Source: Nitrosarchaeum sp. (lineage in GTDB: Archaea; Thermoproteota; Nitrososphaeria; Nitrososphaerales; Nitrosopumilaceae). Taken from it: 64,000 nt of DNA. Below the pieces are notes generated by a model. That model was not told the origin of the DNA. It worked only from the letters and a program-made list of their open reading frames with translations, and did no database searches. Both the position numbers and the translations under genes were made by a program. Position 1 is the first letter of the stretch. Every line of letters starts with the position of its first letter. This document shows, piece after piece, positions 45,725 to 54,728 of the stretch. Location: assembly GCA_002737445.1 (NCBI GenBank), contig NSIR01000005.1, positions 1 through 64,000 on the forward strand, read 5' to 3'.

Positions 45725-46564
45725 ATGCAGATCGGTTGCCATGTTTCGATCTCGGGTTCAATTGACAAGGCAGTAGATAATGCGGTTGAAAGAGAATGCT
45801 CATCATTTCAGATATTTACACGAAATCCTAGAGGCTGGAATGCAAAAGATCTTTCAGAAAATGATATTACTAATTTTAAAGAAAAATTAAAAACAAGCAA
45901 AATAGATAGATTTGCAACATGTGCACATATGCCTTATTTACCAAATTTATCCAGTCCAAAAGAAGATGGTTTTGAAAAATCAGTCAATACGTTGATAGAT
46001 GAAGTTGATAGATGTGTAAAATTAGGTATTCCATATTTGGTTACACATCTTGGTAGTCATTTGGGAACAGGGGAAGATGCTGGAATCAAACAGCTTGTCA
46101 AAGGATTAACTAGAGCAGGGCAAACAAAAAATGATGTAATGATTTTGCTTGAAAATACAGCTGGTCAAAAAAATTCAGTAGGTTCAAACTTTGAACAGTT
46201 GGGAAAAATTTTCAATCAATTGAAACCTACAAAAAAATTTGGTATTTGTCTGGATACGTGTCATGCATTTGTTTCTGGTTATGATTTAAGGACAGAAAAA
46301 TCAGTGAATGATACTTTTGCAAACTTTGATAAGTTTGTAGGATATGATAATTTAAAAATATTACACCTTAATGATGCAAAGGGAGAGATAGGATGTAATC
46401 TGGATAGACATTATCATATTGGATTAGGAAATATTGGAGAAAAAGGATTATCACAAGTAATAAAAATTGTCAATAATAAAAAAATTCCAATAATATTAGA
46501 AACTCCTATTGATGATGTTAGAAATGATTTTGAGAATATAAGAAAAGTTAAAGAGTTAGTCTAA
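45725..46564 (+). CDS. nfo: Endonuclease IV (AP endonuclease)
   Basis: The 279-residue TIM-barrel enzyme matches the Nfo family: Gly-Cys-His-Val-Ser near the start, His-Met-Pro-Tyr-Leu-Pro-Asn-Leu near 68-75, Leu-Leu-Glu-Asn-Thr-Ala-Gly near 141-147, Leu-Asp-Thr-Cys-His near 177 and His-Leu-Asn-Asp-Ala-Lys near 215, the zinc-binding set. It cuts DNA 5' of abasic sites and complements the Nth glycosylase at 55936. Confidence 0.96.
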   Translation: MQIGCHVSISGSIDKAVDNAVERECSSFQIFTRNPRGWNAKDLSENDITNFKEKLKTSKIDRFATCAHMPYLPNLSSPKEDGFEKSVNTLIDEVDRCVKLGIPYLVTHLGSHLGTGEDAGIKQLVKGLTRAGQTKNDVMILLENTAGQKNSVGSNFEQLGKIFNQLKPTKKFGICLDTCHAFVSGYDLRTEKSVNDTFANFDKFVGYDNLKILHLNDAKGEIGCNLDRHYHIGLGNIGEKGLSQVIKIVNNKKIPIILETPIDDVRNDFENIRKVKELV

Positions 46565-46595
46565 AAATTTACTGAATTATTGGTGAAATGATACA

Positions 46596-48053
46596 ATGAA
46601 TTATGAAGACGTAATGAAGTTAGCACTTGAACGTGGATTTTATTTTCCTAGTTGTGAGGTTTATGCAGATGCACAAGCAGGTTTCTGGGAATATGGTCCT
46701 TGTGGTGTAAGTTTAAAAAATAAATTTCTAGAGTTATGGCGTAGAGAACTAATTAGAAGAGATGGTATGATGGAAATTGATGGTTCACAGATAATGTCAA
46801 AATCTGTATTTGAGGCATCTGGACATTTGGGAAATTTTGCAGATCCAATAATTAAATGTACAAAATGTAAATCTACTTTTAGAGCAGACAAAACAATTTA
46901 TGATATTTCAAAAATTAACATTCCTGAAAATGCAAATTTAGAAGAGTTCGATAAAGCAATTTTACAAAATAAAATAAAATGTCCAAAATGCAAAGGAGAT
47001 TTTGAAAATACAAAAAAATTCAATATGATGTTTAAAGTTGGAATTGGTCCTGAGGAAGAAATTGCATATCTTAGACCCGAAACATGTCAATCCATTTTTG
47101 TTGATTTTCCAAGATTGTTTAAAACTATGAGAGGAAAGTTACCGTTGGGAATTGCTCAAGTAGGTAAAAGTTTTAGAAATGAAATTTCGCCAAGACAAAG
47201 TTTGCTGCGTCTTCGTGAATTTTATCAGGCTGAAATTGAAGTGTTTTGTAATCCGAAAAAATTAGATGATGTAGAAAAATTTTCAGAAATTGCAGATACA
47301 ATAATTAGAATTCAAGTGGGTTCTAAATTAGAAATTATGACATGTCAGGAAGCAGTTAATTCAAAAATAATTCCAAATAAGTTTGTAGCATATTATTTAG
47401 CAATTTTAATTGAATTTTATGAGAAAACAGGAATTGATATAACAAAAAGTAGATTCAGAAAATTGGATGATAAAGAAAAGGCATTCTATGCAGAAGTTGC
47501 ATTTGATTTTGAAGTAGAAACTACAATAGGTTGGCTTGAATTAGTTGCATGTAATTACAGATCAGATTATGATTTATCTAGTCATGCAAAGAAAAGTAAA
47601 GAAAAATTTGAAGTTATGGATAATGATGAGAAAGTATTGCCACATGTTTTTGAGATTTCAATGGGAATTGATCGTAGTCTTTACACAATCCTGGAACATT
47701 CGCTTTATGAGGATAAAGAAAATGAAAGAACAGTGTTATCTCTAAAACCATATTTGGCTCCTATACATATTGGGGTACTTTCACTTATAAAAAAAGATGG
47801 CTTGAAAGAAAAAACTGATGAAATATATCTTCAAATTAAAAGAAAGTATGATGTATTTTTAGATCATTCCGGTGCAATTGGAAGGAGATATAGAAGATTG
47901 GATGAAATAGGTGCACCGTTTGCGATTACTGTTGATTATCAAACTTTAGAGGATCAAACTGTAACATTACGTAGTAGAGACTCAATGGAACAAAAAAGAA
48001 TCAAGATTTCAGAAGTTGATTTAATTCTTTCTCAATTTACAGGTTATCCATAA
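46596..48053 (+). CDS. glyS: Glycyl-tRNA synthetase (class II)
   Basis: The 485-residue synthetase has the alpha2-type GlyRS features: Tyr-Ala-Asp-Ala-Gln-Ala-Gly-Phe-Trp-Glu-Tyr-Gly-Pro (motif 1 region), a zinc-binding insertion with Cys-Thr-Lys-Cys and Cys-Pro-Lys-Cys (about 89-130), Leu-Arg-Pro-Glu-Thr-Cys-Gln near 155-161, Phe-Arg-Asn-Glu-Ile-Ser-Pro-Arg motif 2 near 193-200, and motif 3 Gly-Ile-Asp-Arg-Ser near 356. The C-terminal anticodon domain is complete. A tRNA-Gly gene is at 38772. Confidence 0.95.
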   Translation: MNYEDVMKLALERGFYFPSCEVYADAQAGFWEYGPCGVSLKNKFLELWRRELIRRDGMMEIDGSQIMSKSVFEASGHLGNFADPIIKCTKCKSTFRADKTIYDISKINIPENANLEEFDKAILQNKIKCPKCKGDFENTKKFNMMFKVGIGPEEEIAYLRPETCQSIFVDFPRLFKTMRGKLPLGIAQVGKSFRNEISPRQSLLRLREFYQAEIEVFCNPKKLDDVEKFSEIADTIIRIQVGSKLEIMTCQEAVNSKIIPNKFVAYYLAILIEFYEKTGIDITKSRFRKLDDKEKAFYAEVAFDFEVETTIGWLELVACNYRSDYDLSSHAKKSKEKFEVMDNDEKVLPHVFEISMGIDRSLYTILEHSLYEDKENERTVLSLKPYLAPIHIGVLSLIKKDGLKEKTDEIYLQIKRKYDVFLDHSGAIGRRYRRLDEIGAPFAITVDYQTLEDQTVTLRSRDSMEQKRIKISEVDLILSQFTGYP

Positions 48054-48092
48054 TTTTTCTAAAATACAATTTAATAGTAATTGGTGTTTACT

Positions 48093-48111
48093 TTTACAAA
48101 AAATTTGTAAA
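48093..48111. terminator. Inverted repeat between convergent glyS and cdvB
   Basis: TTTACAAA and TTTGTAAA form 8-base arms around a 3-base loop in the 109-base convergent spacer, surrounded by T- and A-runs on both sides. It could end transcription from either gene. Weak AT hairpin, so the role is uncertain; archaeal termination mostly uses T-tracts. Confidence 0.3.
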
Positions 48112-48162
48112 TAGAGATTTTTAATAAATAAAATAAAAAGTGACAGTCGTCTTTCCTTAATT

Positions 48163-48810
48163 CTAATATGTAGAAGAAGAGGATTGTGACGATAGTCCAG
48201 TTGGTGTTGGTACAGATGGGAATTTTTCTCCAATCTGTTGCTCTGCTACTGCAGATGCTTCTTGTAAGATTCTTTCTGTTTCTTCACTTGAAGCACCAGT
48301 CTCCATGCTAAATGAGTCTCCGGCTAAGGAGTCCATCATTAAACCATTGAGTGTCTGTGTCATGGAATTCAATTCTGAGTCTGCTTCTGGCATAAATCTT
48401 CCTAGTGATGACTTCAATCCCTTCATTGTTGACATCGCTGGGCCGATTGCTACCATAGCATCGCCTAGATCATGAATAGTTGTCAGTCTTAATTGGACTT
48501 GTTCCAATGACATTCTTGCATTGCCGAGCATCTTTGTAACTTTACGAATTTCAGCTAATTCGTTTGACAAAACTCTGCTTGTACTTGTATCATGTTGCTG
48601 CATTGCAGTCACGACTCTTTGGAAGAGCTGCGCGTCTCTTTCATGCAATTTACCAAGCATAGAGTCCATTTTAGATATTTGGACTTGTAGTTTGTTTACT
48701 GCAGTTTGGATTCGTGGTTTTAATGCACCTTGTGGTTTGATTGTTTCACGGAGTTTGTCGGTTACACCTGGTGACTCTTGACGAGCCCAAGTCTTATCGA
48801 AGTTTGGCAT
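48163..48810 (-). CDS. cdvB: CdvB, ESCRT-III-like cell division protein
   Basis: The 215-residue protein has the Snf7/ESCRT-III helical core (about 20-165), with basic helix 1 at the start (Thr-Trp-Ala-Arg-Gln) and a long helical hairpin, then an acidic stretch and a Pro/Ser-rich tail (Phe-Pro-Ser-Val-Pro-Thr-Pro), which may hold the site that recruits the CdvC ATPase. CdvB polymers constrict the membrane in thaumarchaeal division. cdvA and cdvC are not in the window. Directly repeated upstream sequence is described separately. Confidence 0.93.
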   Translation of the reverse strand: MPNFDKTWARQESPGVTDKLRETIKPQGALKPRIQTAVNKLQVQISKMDSMLGKLHERDAQLFQRVVTAMQQHDTSTSRVLSNELAEIRKVTKMLGNARMSLEQVQLRLTTIHDLGDAMVAIGPAMSTMKGLKSSLGRFMPEADSELNSMTQTLNGLMMDSLAGDSFSMETGASSEETERILQEASAVAEQQIGEKFPSVPTPTGLSSQSSSSTY

Positions 48811-48843
48811 GTCGAGTCATTTAGAAATTAGCTCTTAATGGAG

Positions 48844-48878
48844 AGAGTAAATTTAGATAAACATTAGAGTAAATTTAG
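48844..48878 (-). promoter_or_regulatory. Two direct repeats upstream of cdvB
   Basis: AGAGTAAATTTAG occurs at 48844-48856 and again at 48866-48878, both copies identical, with starts 22 bases apart (two helical turns). They lie 34 to 68 bases before the cdvB start codon. On the minus strand each reads CTAAATTTACTCT. Such spacing puts both copies on one face of the helix and suits a dimeric regulator or duplicated promoter element. Confidence 0.4.
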
Positions 48879-48914
48879 CTAACAAACTAATTCTAGAGAT
48901 AAATTCAACAAATC

Positions 48915-49676
48915 GTGGTAAGAATAGCTGTTTTTGATTCAGGTCTAGGCTCATTATCAATAATAAATGCCATACAAAAAAATTGTAAATCTGAAATTAT
49001 CTATTTTGCAGATCAAAAGAATTTTCCATATGGGGGAAAATCAAAAAAACAATTGGAACTAATCATAAAACATACAATACAAAAATTAGAAGATAATTTC
49101 AGTCCGGATTTGATCATAATGGCATCAAATACTCCAAGTTTAATAGTAAAAATTACAAATAAAAAAGTAATTGGGGTATTTCCTCCGATAGAGGAAGCAA
49201 TGATTCTATCAAAGACAAAAAATATTGCAATACTTGCAACAAAAGCAGTAATTAAAAGTGAAAATTTATCAAATTATATTAAACAATTTAATTTTTCAAA
49301 TGAGAAAAAAATATACAAAGTAGATTCATCATTACTTGTAGATTTAGTTGAATCAAATAGATTTATAAAAAATACAAAATACTGCAAAAATATTATCAAA
49401 AAAATTCTTTTAAACACTTTTAAAAATAAAATAGATGTTGCAACATTATCAAGTACACATTTACCATTTTTAAAATCATTATTAAGTTCAGAATTTCCAC
49501 ATATAAAATTTATTGATCCATCAGATAGTGTAGTACAAAAAATTCTGAAAAATATAAAAAAAAATAAATCGACTAAAAATAAAATAAAAATATATACATC
49601 AGGGAATATAAAATTATTTGAAAAAAATCTACGTGTACTTGGAATAAAACATAAAGTAAAGTTTTTTACTATTTAA
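48915..49676 (+). CDS. Glutamate racemase-like protein lacking both catalytic cysteines
   Basis: The 253-residue protein has the MurI fold signatures: Val-Phe-Asp-Ser-Gly-Leu-Gly-Ser near 6-13, Tyr-Phe-Ala-Asp-Gln-Lys-Asn-Phe-Pro-Tyr-Gly near 30-40 and two half-site motifs. In true glutamate racemase each half-site has a cysteine (Ala-Cys-Asn-Thr and Gly-Cys-Thr-His). Here they are Ala-Ser-Asn-Thr (Ser71) and Ser-Ser-Thr-His (Ser180). Racemisation by two-base cysteine chemistry is therefore unlikely. Starts at GTG. It overlaps convergent cbiF by 8 bases. Archaea lack peptidoglycan, so a classical MurI role would be odd anyway. Confidence 0.72.
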   Translation: MVRIAVFDSGLGSLSIINAIQKNCKSEIIYFADQKNFPYGGKSKKQLELIIKHTIQKLEDNFSPDLIIMASNTPSLIVKITNKKVIGVFPPIEEAMILSKTKNIAILATKAVIKSENLSNYIKQFNFSNEKKIYKVDSSLLVDLVESNRFIKNTKYCKNIIKKILLNTFKNKIDVATLSSTHLPFLKSLLSSEFPHIKFIDPSDSVVQKILKNIKKNKSTKNKIKIYTSGNIKLFEKNLRVLGIKHKVKFFTI

Positions 49677-50433
49677 TTTTGGATTTTCTATATCCATGAC
49701 TAAATTTTTTATCATATAATTTTGAATACTCGTAAGTTTTTGGATCAATAACGTCACTAATAATTACAATTGCAGTTCGTGTTATTTTTTCATCTTTAAT
49801 TTTTTTTGTAATATCATCTAAAGTGCCTTTTATAATTTTTTGATCATCCCAACTTGCTCTATACACTACCGCAACAGGTGTAGATTTTTTGTATCCACCT
49901 GCAATAGATTCTTTTACAATAGTTGAAAGTAAATGGACACTAAGATAAAAAATTAAAGTTGCTTTATGTTTTGCGAGTTCAGAAATTTTTTCTCGTTTTG
50001 GTACTTTGGTCCTAGATTCGGCTCTAGTGACAATAATGGTTTGAGTGACACCTGGAAGAGTAAGCTGCATACCTATGGCAGCAGCTGAGGCTAAAAATGC
50101 AGTAATGCCAGGAATTACAATTGATTCAATTCCTTTTTTTTCTAAATTATCTATTTGTTCTTTTATTGCTCCATATATTGATGGATCTCCATCATGTAAT
50201 CGAACAACTAATTTATCATTTTTTGCATTTTTGTACAACAAATTAAAAATTTCTTCTCTAACTAAACCTGAAGCATCGTGTAATTCTCCTTTTTTACATA
50301 ATTTTAAAATTGGCGGTGGAATTAAAGATCCTGAATAAACTACAATGTCTGCTTTTTGAATTAATTTTTTAGCTTTAATTGTAATTAGTTCTGGATCACC
50401 TGGACCACATCCGACAAAATAAACTTTAGACAC
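49669..50433 (-). CDS. cbiF: Cobalt-precorrin-4 C11-methyltransferase CbiF/CobM
   Basis: The 254-residue enzyme has the corrin methyltransferase SAM-binding motifs: Gly-Cys-Gly-Pro-Gly-Asp-Pro-Glu-Leu near 8-16, Arg-Leu-His-Asp-Gly-Asp-Pro near 78-84, Ile-Pro-Gly-Ile-Thr near 106-110. The pattern of Tyr-Ser-Gly-Ser-Leu near 34 marks the C11-methylase. Its start overlaps cbiL by 8 bases, so the two are translationally coupled. Part of cbiF-cbiL-cbiT. Confidence 0.9.
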   Translation of the reverse strand: MSKVYFVGCGPGDPELITIKAKKLIQKADIVVYSGSLIPPPILKLCKKGELHDASGLVREEIFNLLYKNAKNDKLVVRLHDGDPSIYGAIKEQIDNLEKKGIESIVIPGITAFLASAAAIGMQLTLPGVTQTIIVTRAESRTKVPKREKISELAKHKATLIFYLSVHLLSTIVKESIAGGYKKSTPVAVVYRASWDDQKIIKGTLDDITKKIKDEKITRTAIVIISDVIDPKTYEYSKLYDKKFSHGYRKSKIK

Positions 50434-51148
50434 GTTTTACCACCAATATTGAAAAATATTTTGTAGTTAAAGTTCCATCAGTTACTTCTCCTAGTGTTAA
50501 TTTTCTAATAATTTCATTTTCAGTTCCAAGATCTTGTCCAATTGCAAAGATAGAATTATCTGGAAATCCGGATTCTTTGAGTAAATCAATTACTTTATCG
50601 AAGTATCTACCATCTTTTAAAAAAACCATTGTTTCAGAATTTTTTGCAATTTCCTTTACTGTACTTAAATCATAACATGATGGAATTATAGCAACTTTTT
50701 CTGAACCTTCTGCAATACTTATACCGACTTTAGCTGCAAATGTAAACATTGAGACAATTCCTGGAATTACACTGATTTTAATTTCGGGATGGTTTAGTTG
50801 AATATCTTTATGCATGTAAATCCAAGTACTGTACAAATATGGATCACCTATTGTCAAATATACAACATTTTTTCCGGTTAAAACTTTTTCAGCCATTATT
50901 TTGGCATTTTTTTTCCATGTTGCTTCAAGAATATCTTTATCTTTAGTCATTGGAAAAATTAGTTTTATAATCTCTTGATTTTTAGATTTATCTATTAATG
51001 AAGATATAATAGAAAATGCAATACTTGCCCTATCTTCCCCTGAGGCAGGACACATTATGGTATCAGCATTTTGAATTGCCTTGGCAGCTTTTAATGTAAG
51101 TAATTCTGGATCGCCCGGACCGACCCCTATTCCAATTAATTCAGGCAT
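50426..51148 (-). CDS. cbiL: Precorrin-2 C20-methyltransferase CbiL/CobI
   Basis: The 240-residue protein has Gly-Val-Gly-Pro-Gly-Asp-Pro-Glu-Leu near 8-16, Leu-Thr-Ile-Gly-Asp-Pro-Tyr-Leu-Tyr-Ser-Thr near 98-108 and Ile-Pro-Gly-Ile-Val-Ser-Met-Phe near 127-134, the C20-methyltransferase pattern. It acts on the metal-containing precorrin-2 in the cobalt-early route. It sits between cbiT upstream and cbiF downstream. Confidence 0.9.
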   Translation of the reverse strand: MPELIGIGVGPGDPELLTLKAAKAIQNADTIMCPASGEDRASIAFSIISSLIDKSKNQEIIKLIFPMTKDKDILEATWKKNAKIMAEKVLTGKNVVYLTIGDPYLYSTWIYMHKDIQLNHPEIKISVIPGIVSMFTFAAKVGISIAEGSEKVAIIPSCYDLSTVKEIAKNSETMVFLKDGRYFDKVIDLLKESGFPDNSIFAIGQDLGTENEIIRKLTLGEVTDGTLTTKYFSILVVKRV

Positions 51149-51184
51149 AAAAAACAGAGTTTTAGTCCCAATTAAAAATCTAGA

Positions 51185-51772
51185 TTAGATTTTTGTGGCA
51201 GAAATTATTGTGACTGGATTTCTAGCAAGCATCATAGTACCTTTTGAGGTCTTTCTACTCTTAGAAATAGTTACTTGAGTAATATCTAATGAATTAAATT
51301 GTAAATTCTCAAGAGTCTGTAATACCGAATATAATGTTTCAATTAAGATTATTCCAATAACGATTCTACCTCCAGATTTTAGTTTATTCTCACAAAGTTT
51401 TACAATTTCTGCGGTATCACCTCCAGTACCACCAATGAATATGGTATTTGCTTCATCTAGTTTTAAGATCTCTTCTTTTGCATTACCTAAAATTACAGAA
51501 ATATTTGTTAATCCAAATTTTTGAATATTTTTTTTGGTTAATTCTATTGCATTGATATCATAATCAATTGCAATTACTTTACCTGATTCAATTTGAATTG
51601 CAGCTTCTACTGATATGGAACCACTTCCACATCCAATATCATATACAGTGTACCCAGGACACAACCTTGCTTTACTTATTTGTATAACACGCACTTCTTC
51701 TTTTGTAATTGGTACATTCTCTAAACGCTCAAAAGTATCATCTGGTATTCCAGGTGTTTTATAATTCCACAT
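51185..51772 (-). CDS. cbiT: Cobalt-precorrin-6B C15-methyltransferase (decarboxylating) CbiT
   Basis: The 195-residue SAM-dependent methylase has Gly-Ile-Pro-Asp-Asp-Thr-Phe at the start, motif I Val-Tyr-Asp-Ile-Gly-Cys-Gly-Ser-Gly near 42-50 and Ile-Phe-Ile-Gly-Gly-Thr-Gly-Gly near 111-118, typical of CbiT. It decarboxylates the C12 side chain and methylates C15. A CbiE partner domain is not fused or adjacent here. It is the first gene of the cbiT-cbiL-cbiF block. Confidence 0.92.
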   Translation of the reverse strand: MWNYKTPGIPDDTFERLENVPITKEEVRVIQISKARLCPGYTVYDIGCGSGSISVEAAIQIESGKVIAIDYDINAIELTKKNIQKFGLTNISVILGNAKEEILKLDEANTIFIGGTGGDTAEIVKLCENKLKSGGRIVIGIILIETLYSVLQTLENLQFNSLDITQVTISKSRKTSKGTMMLARNPVTIISATKI

Positions 51773-51788
51773 AAAAAATCAAAAATTG

Positions 51789-52259
51789 TTATGAAAGTGG
51801 AGAAGGAATGCCCGTGGTAACAGTACTTGCATGCACTATAGTATATGTTAGAATCCAGACAAACAAGTATATGAAAATATAACTTCCTATAGCTTGTGTA
51901 ACAATTTTTTTCCTGTCAGATGCTGGTAATTGTATTTTCATTGATTTTGCAATAAATATAGTTACAATAAAAATAATGATCATGAATATGATTGATGCCC
52001 ATCTTCTGTCTTCTCCTTGTATATGCTCAAATAGAAAAGTTGCCAAAGTACCTGCAATTGTTGCAAAAATAATCCTTAACCAAAATAATTTATCTAATTT
52101 CTTGTCTTTTTCACTTTTTTCTTCATGATTTACTATTGGTTCTGAAGATTCAGAACCAGTGGAACCTGCTTCTATTTCTGGAATTTCATTATTAATTTCA
52201 TTAATTGACTCTTTACTATCAGGTGTTGGTTCAGATTTCTTTTTTTTAAATTTTGCCAA
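51789..52259 (-). CDS. Hypothetical membrane protein with acidic N-terminus
   Basis: The 156-residue protein has a charged, low-complexity start (about 1-57, Lys-rich then Glu/Ser-rich) and about three transmembrane helices (roughly 60-82, 88-107, 122-147). No catalytic motif is visible. The helices and charges faintly recall EMC6-like small membrane proteins, but this is not supported further. It is 16 bases upstream of cbiT on the same strand and divergent from rqcH. Confidence 0.6.
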   Translation of the reverse strand: MAKFKKKKSEPTPDSKESINEINNEIPEIEAGSTGSESSEPIVNHEEKSEKDKKLDKLFWLRIIFATIAGTLATFLFEHIQGEDRRWASIIFMIIIFIVTIFIAKSMKIQLPASDRKKIVTQAIGSYIFIYLFVWILTYTIVHASTVTTGIPSPLS

Positions 52260-52363
52260 GTAAATTTCTAAAATGACTCAATTTAGCCTTGTTTAAAATC
52301 TTTGGTAAAAAAATGACCGTGAAATAGAGTAAGAGTATAATTTCGGATAAGGAATGAGTTATT

Positions 52364-54277
52364 GTGACTCTTGCAGGAATTGAACTGTGTTATTTAGTAA
52401 ATCAAATTTCTGATGCAACGCAGGATTACTATGTAAGTAATATCTACGGTGTTACAAAAGACAGTATATTATTCAAACTTCATCACACTGAAAAATCAGA
52501 TATCTATATGATGATATCAACATCGGGTGTTTGGCTAACATCTGTAAAAATTGAACAAATGGAGCCAAATAGATTATTGAAAAGATTAAGAAGTGATTTG
52601 TTACGATTAAAACTAAAAAAAGTGGAACAGATTGCATCAGAAAGAATTGCATACTTTACTTTTGCCGGATTTGATAAAGAATTTGTCATAGTTGGAGAAT
52701 TTTTTGCAGAAGGAAATATTTTACTTTGTAATAATGAAATGAAAATACTGGCATTGCAGCACTCTATTGATGTAAGACATAGAAAGCTTGGTGTAGGTCT
52801 AGAATATACTCCACCTCCTATGAATGGTTTGGATGTAATTAAAGTGAATGAATCTAATTTTGAAGAACTAAAAACATCGGATTTGTCTGCAGGAAAATGG
52901 CTTGGACGAACGTTGGGATTACCAAAAAAATATGTTGAGGGAATTTTTGAAATTTCTAAAATTGATTCAAAATGCATAGGAAGTGAATTAACATTAGAAA
53001 ATATAAAAACACTTTATGAAACAACAAAAAAAATTGTAACAAATGTTGTTACAGGTAAACATGAACCGGTAATTATAAGAAATGAAAAAACAGAAATTAT
53101 TCCAATTAGATTAGGAGAGTTAGACGATAAATGTACGCCTGTTAATAGTTTCATTGAGGGTTTAGATGTTGTTTTTACAGAAAATCTTGTTGAAATTGGC
53201 AAGTCAATTCAAACTGGTGGATCGGATAAAAAAATAAAGGAACTTGAAAATCAATTATCAGAACAAGAAAAAGCAATAGATGTAGTTAAAGAAAAATCAA
53301 GTCATATCAGTAATGTTGCAAATTCAATTTTTGAAATGATCTTAAAAGGCATAACATCCATTCTAGATCAAAGAGTTGAGGAAATTTTAGCTATTAATAA
53401 TTCAAAAATAATAAAAGAAAAAGGAATTGTACTCATTGTAGTTGATGATGAAAAAATAAAGATAAATTCTCAATCTCCATTACAATCAATTGCTTCAATA
53501 TTATTTAATGAGGCAAAAAGAAAATCTGGTGCAATTAAATCAATTGAACAAATTAAAATAAATACACAGAAAAAATTAGTAAAATTACAAAATAAGGCTG
53601 AAATAGAAAAAGACATAGTTTCAGTTACTGAAATTAGGAAAAAGAATTGGTATGAAAGATATAGATGGTTTTTTACATCAGATGGGGTTCTTGCAATAGG
53701 TGGCAGAGATGCTCCATCAAATTCAGCTGTTGTGCGCAAACATTTAGGAAAAAACGACAAAATATTTCATGGTGATATTTTTGGATCACCTTTTTTTATT
53801 CTAAAAGATGTAGAAAATCCATCAACAATTAGTTTGAATGAAATTGCTCATGCAACTGTATGTTTTAGCAGGGCATGGAGAGAAGGCATGTATGGTGTAA
53901 GTGCATTTTGGGTAAATCCAGATCAAGTAAAAAAATCGGCTCCTACTGGTCAATTTCTACCAAAAGGATCATTTAGTATAGAAGGACAGCGAAATTTTGT
54001 TAAAATTGCCACTCTCAAATTAGCTATAGGAATAATTCCTCAAGGAGATGATTATGTTGTAACATGTGGTCCTCCAGATCCAATTAAAAAAAATTCTATT
54101 TGTTATGCAATAATAGAGCCACACGGATCGGATATGGTAGATATTGCAAAGAAAATTAGATTGGAATTTTTAAAATTAGAAGAAATTATTACAAAGAAAA
54201 TAAATATTGATGATTTTGTTCGTGCTCTTCCAGCAGGACAAAGTCAGATTACAGAAGTAGGTTTAGGAAATGCTTGA
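52364..54277 (+). CDS. rqcH: Rqc2/NFACT homologue RqcH
   Basis: The 637-residue protein starts at a GTG and has the NFACT layout: NFACT-N (about 1-220, Met-Thr-Leu-Ala-Gly-Ile-Glu-Leu), an HhH/coiled-coil middle (about 280-430) and NFACT-R (about 440-560) with Ala-Pro-Thr-Gly-Gln-Phe-Leu-Pro-Lys-Gly-Ser-Phe. It binds 60S/50S subunits with trapped peptidyl-tRNA after ribosome splitting and can add alanine tails. Pelota at 1399 acts earlier in the same rescue route. Confidence 0.93.
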   Translation: MTLAGIELCYLVNQISDATQDYYVSNIYGVTKDSILFKLHHTEKSDIYMMISTSGVWLTSVKIEQMEPNRLLKRLRSDLLRLKLKKVEQIASERIAYFTFAGFDKEFVIVGEFFAEGNILLCNNEMKILALQHSIDVRHRKLGVGLEYTPPPMNGLDVIKVNESNFEELKTSDLSAGKWLGRTLGLPKKYVEGIFEISKIDSKCIGSELTLENIKTLYETTKKIVTNVVTGKHEPVIIRNEKTEIIPIRLGELDDKCTPVNSFIEGLDVVFTENLVEIGKSIQTGGSDKKIKELENQLSEQEKAIDVVKEKSSHISNVANSIFEMILKGITSILDQRVEEILAINNSKIIKEKGIVLIVVDDEKIKINSQSPLQSIASILFNEAKRKSGAIKSIEQIKINTQKKLVKLQNKAEIEKDIVSVTEIRKKNWYERYRWFFTSDGVLAIGGRDAPSNSAVVRKHLGKNDKIFHGDIFGSPFFILKDVENPSTISLNEIAHATVCFSRAWREGMYGVSAFWVNPDQVKKSAPTGQFLPKGSFSIEGQRNFVKIATLKLAIGIIPQGDDYVVTCGPPDPIKKNSICYAIIEPHGSDMVDIAKKIRLEFLKLEEIITKKINIDDFVRALPAGQSQITEVGLGNA

Positions 54278-54338
54278 AAAAAAATGTAATATTTTAAGTT
54301 AATTTACAAAAACAATAATAAAATATGAACATAAAAAG

Positions 54339-54728
54339 TTAGATATTGGTTATTGGATTTAATGACTCAGTATCTAGTAAAATTTTTTGTCCAGTATGAA
54401 ATGATGAAAATTCATTCTCATTTACTATAATTAGTGGAATATTAGCTAAAGCACAACCTGTTGCAACAGTAAGATCTGCTTTTTGACAAATCATTGCAAG
54501 TGGTGCTACATTATTAGATTTAATAGAATAAATTGTATATGCACCTACGCTACTTCCAACACCGTTTGGAAATACTAAAATACAATTTTTAATTGATTTA
54601 TCAAAGAGATCATGATTTTTGTCACTAATAACTCCAGTTTGTTTATCAACTGTGCCTAAAAAATTAATTGGATTTAGTGATTTAAGAATTATTCCTTGTG
54701 TTTTTCCTTTAACTAATATTTTTTTCAT
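54339..54728 (-). CDS. Phosphomevalonate dehydratase small subunit (aconitase X swivel domain)
   Basis: The 129-residue protein is the DUF126/AcnX small subunit: Pro-Asn-Gly-Val-Gly-Ser-Ser-Val-Gly-Ala near 53-62 and a late Ile-Val-Asn-Glu region. It starts inside the end of the large-subunit gene (4-base overlap). In the archaeal mevalonate pathway the enzyme converts 5-phosphomevalonate to trans-anhydromevalonate 5-phosphate. Confidence 0.9.
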   Translation of the reverse strand: MKKILVKGKTQGIILKSLNPINFLGTVDKQTGVISDKNHDLFDKSIKNCILVFPNGVGSSVGAYTIYSIKSNNVAPLAMICQKADLTVATGCALANIPLIIVNENEFSSFHTGQKILLDTESLNPITNI

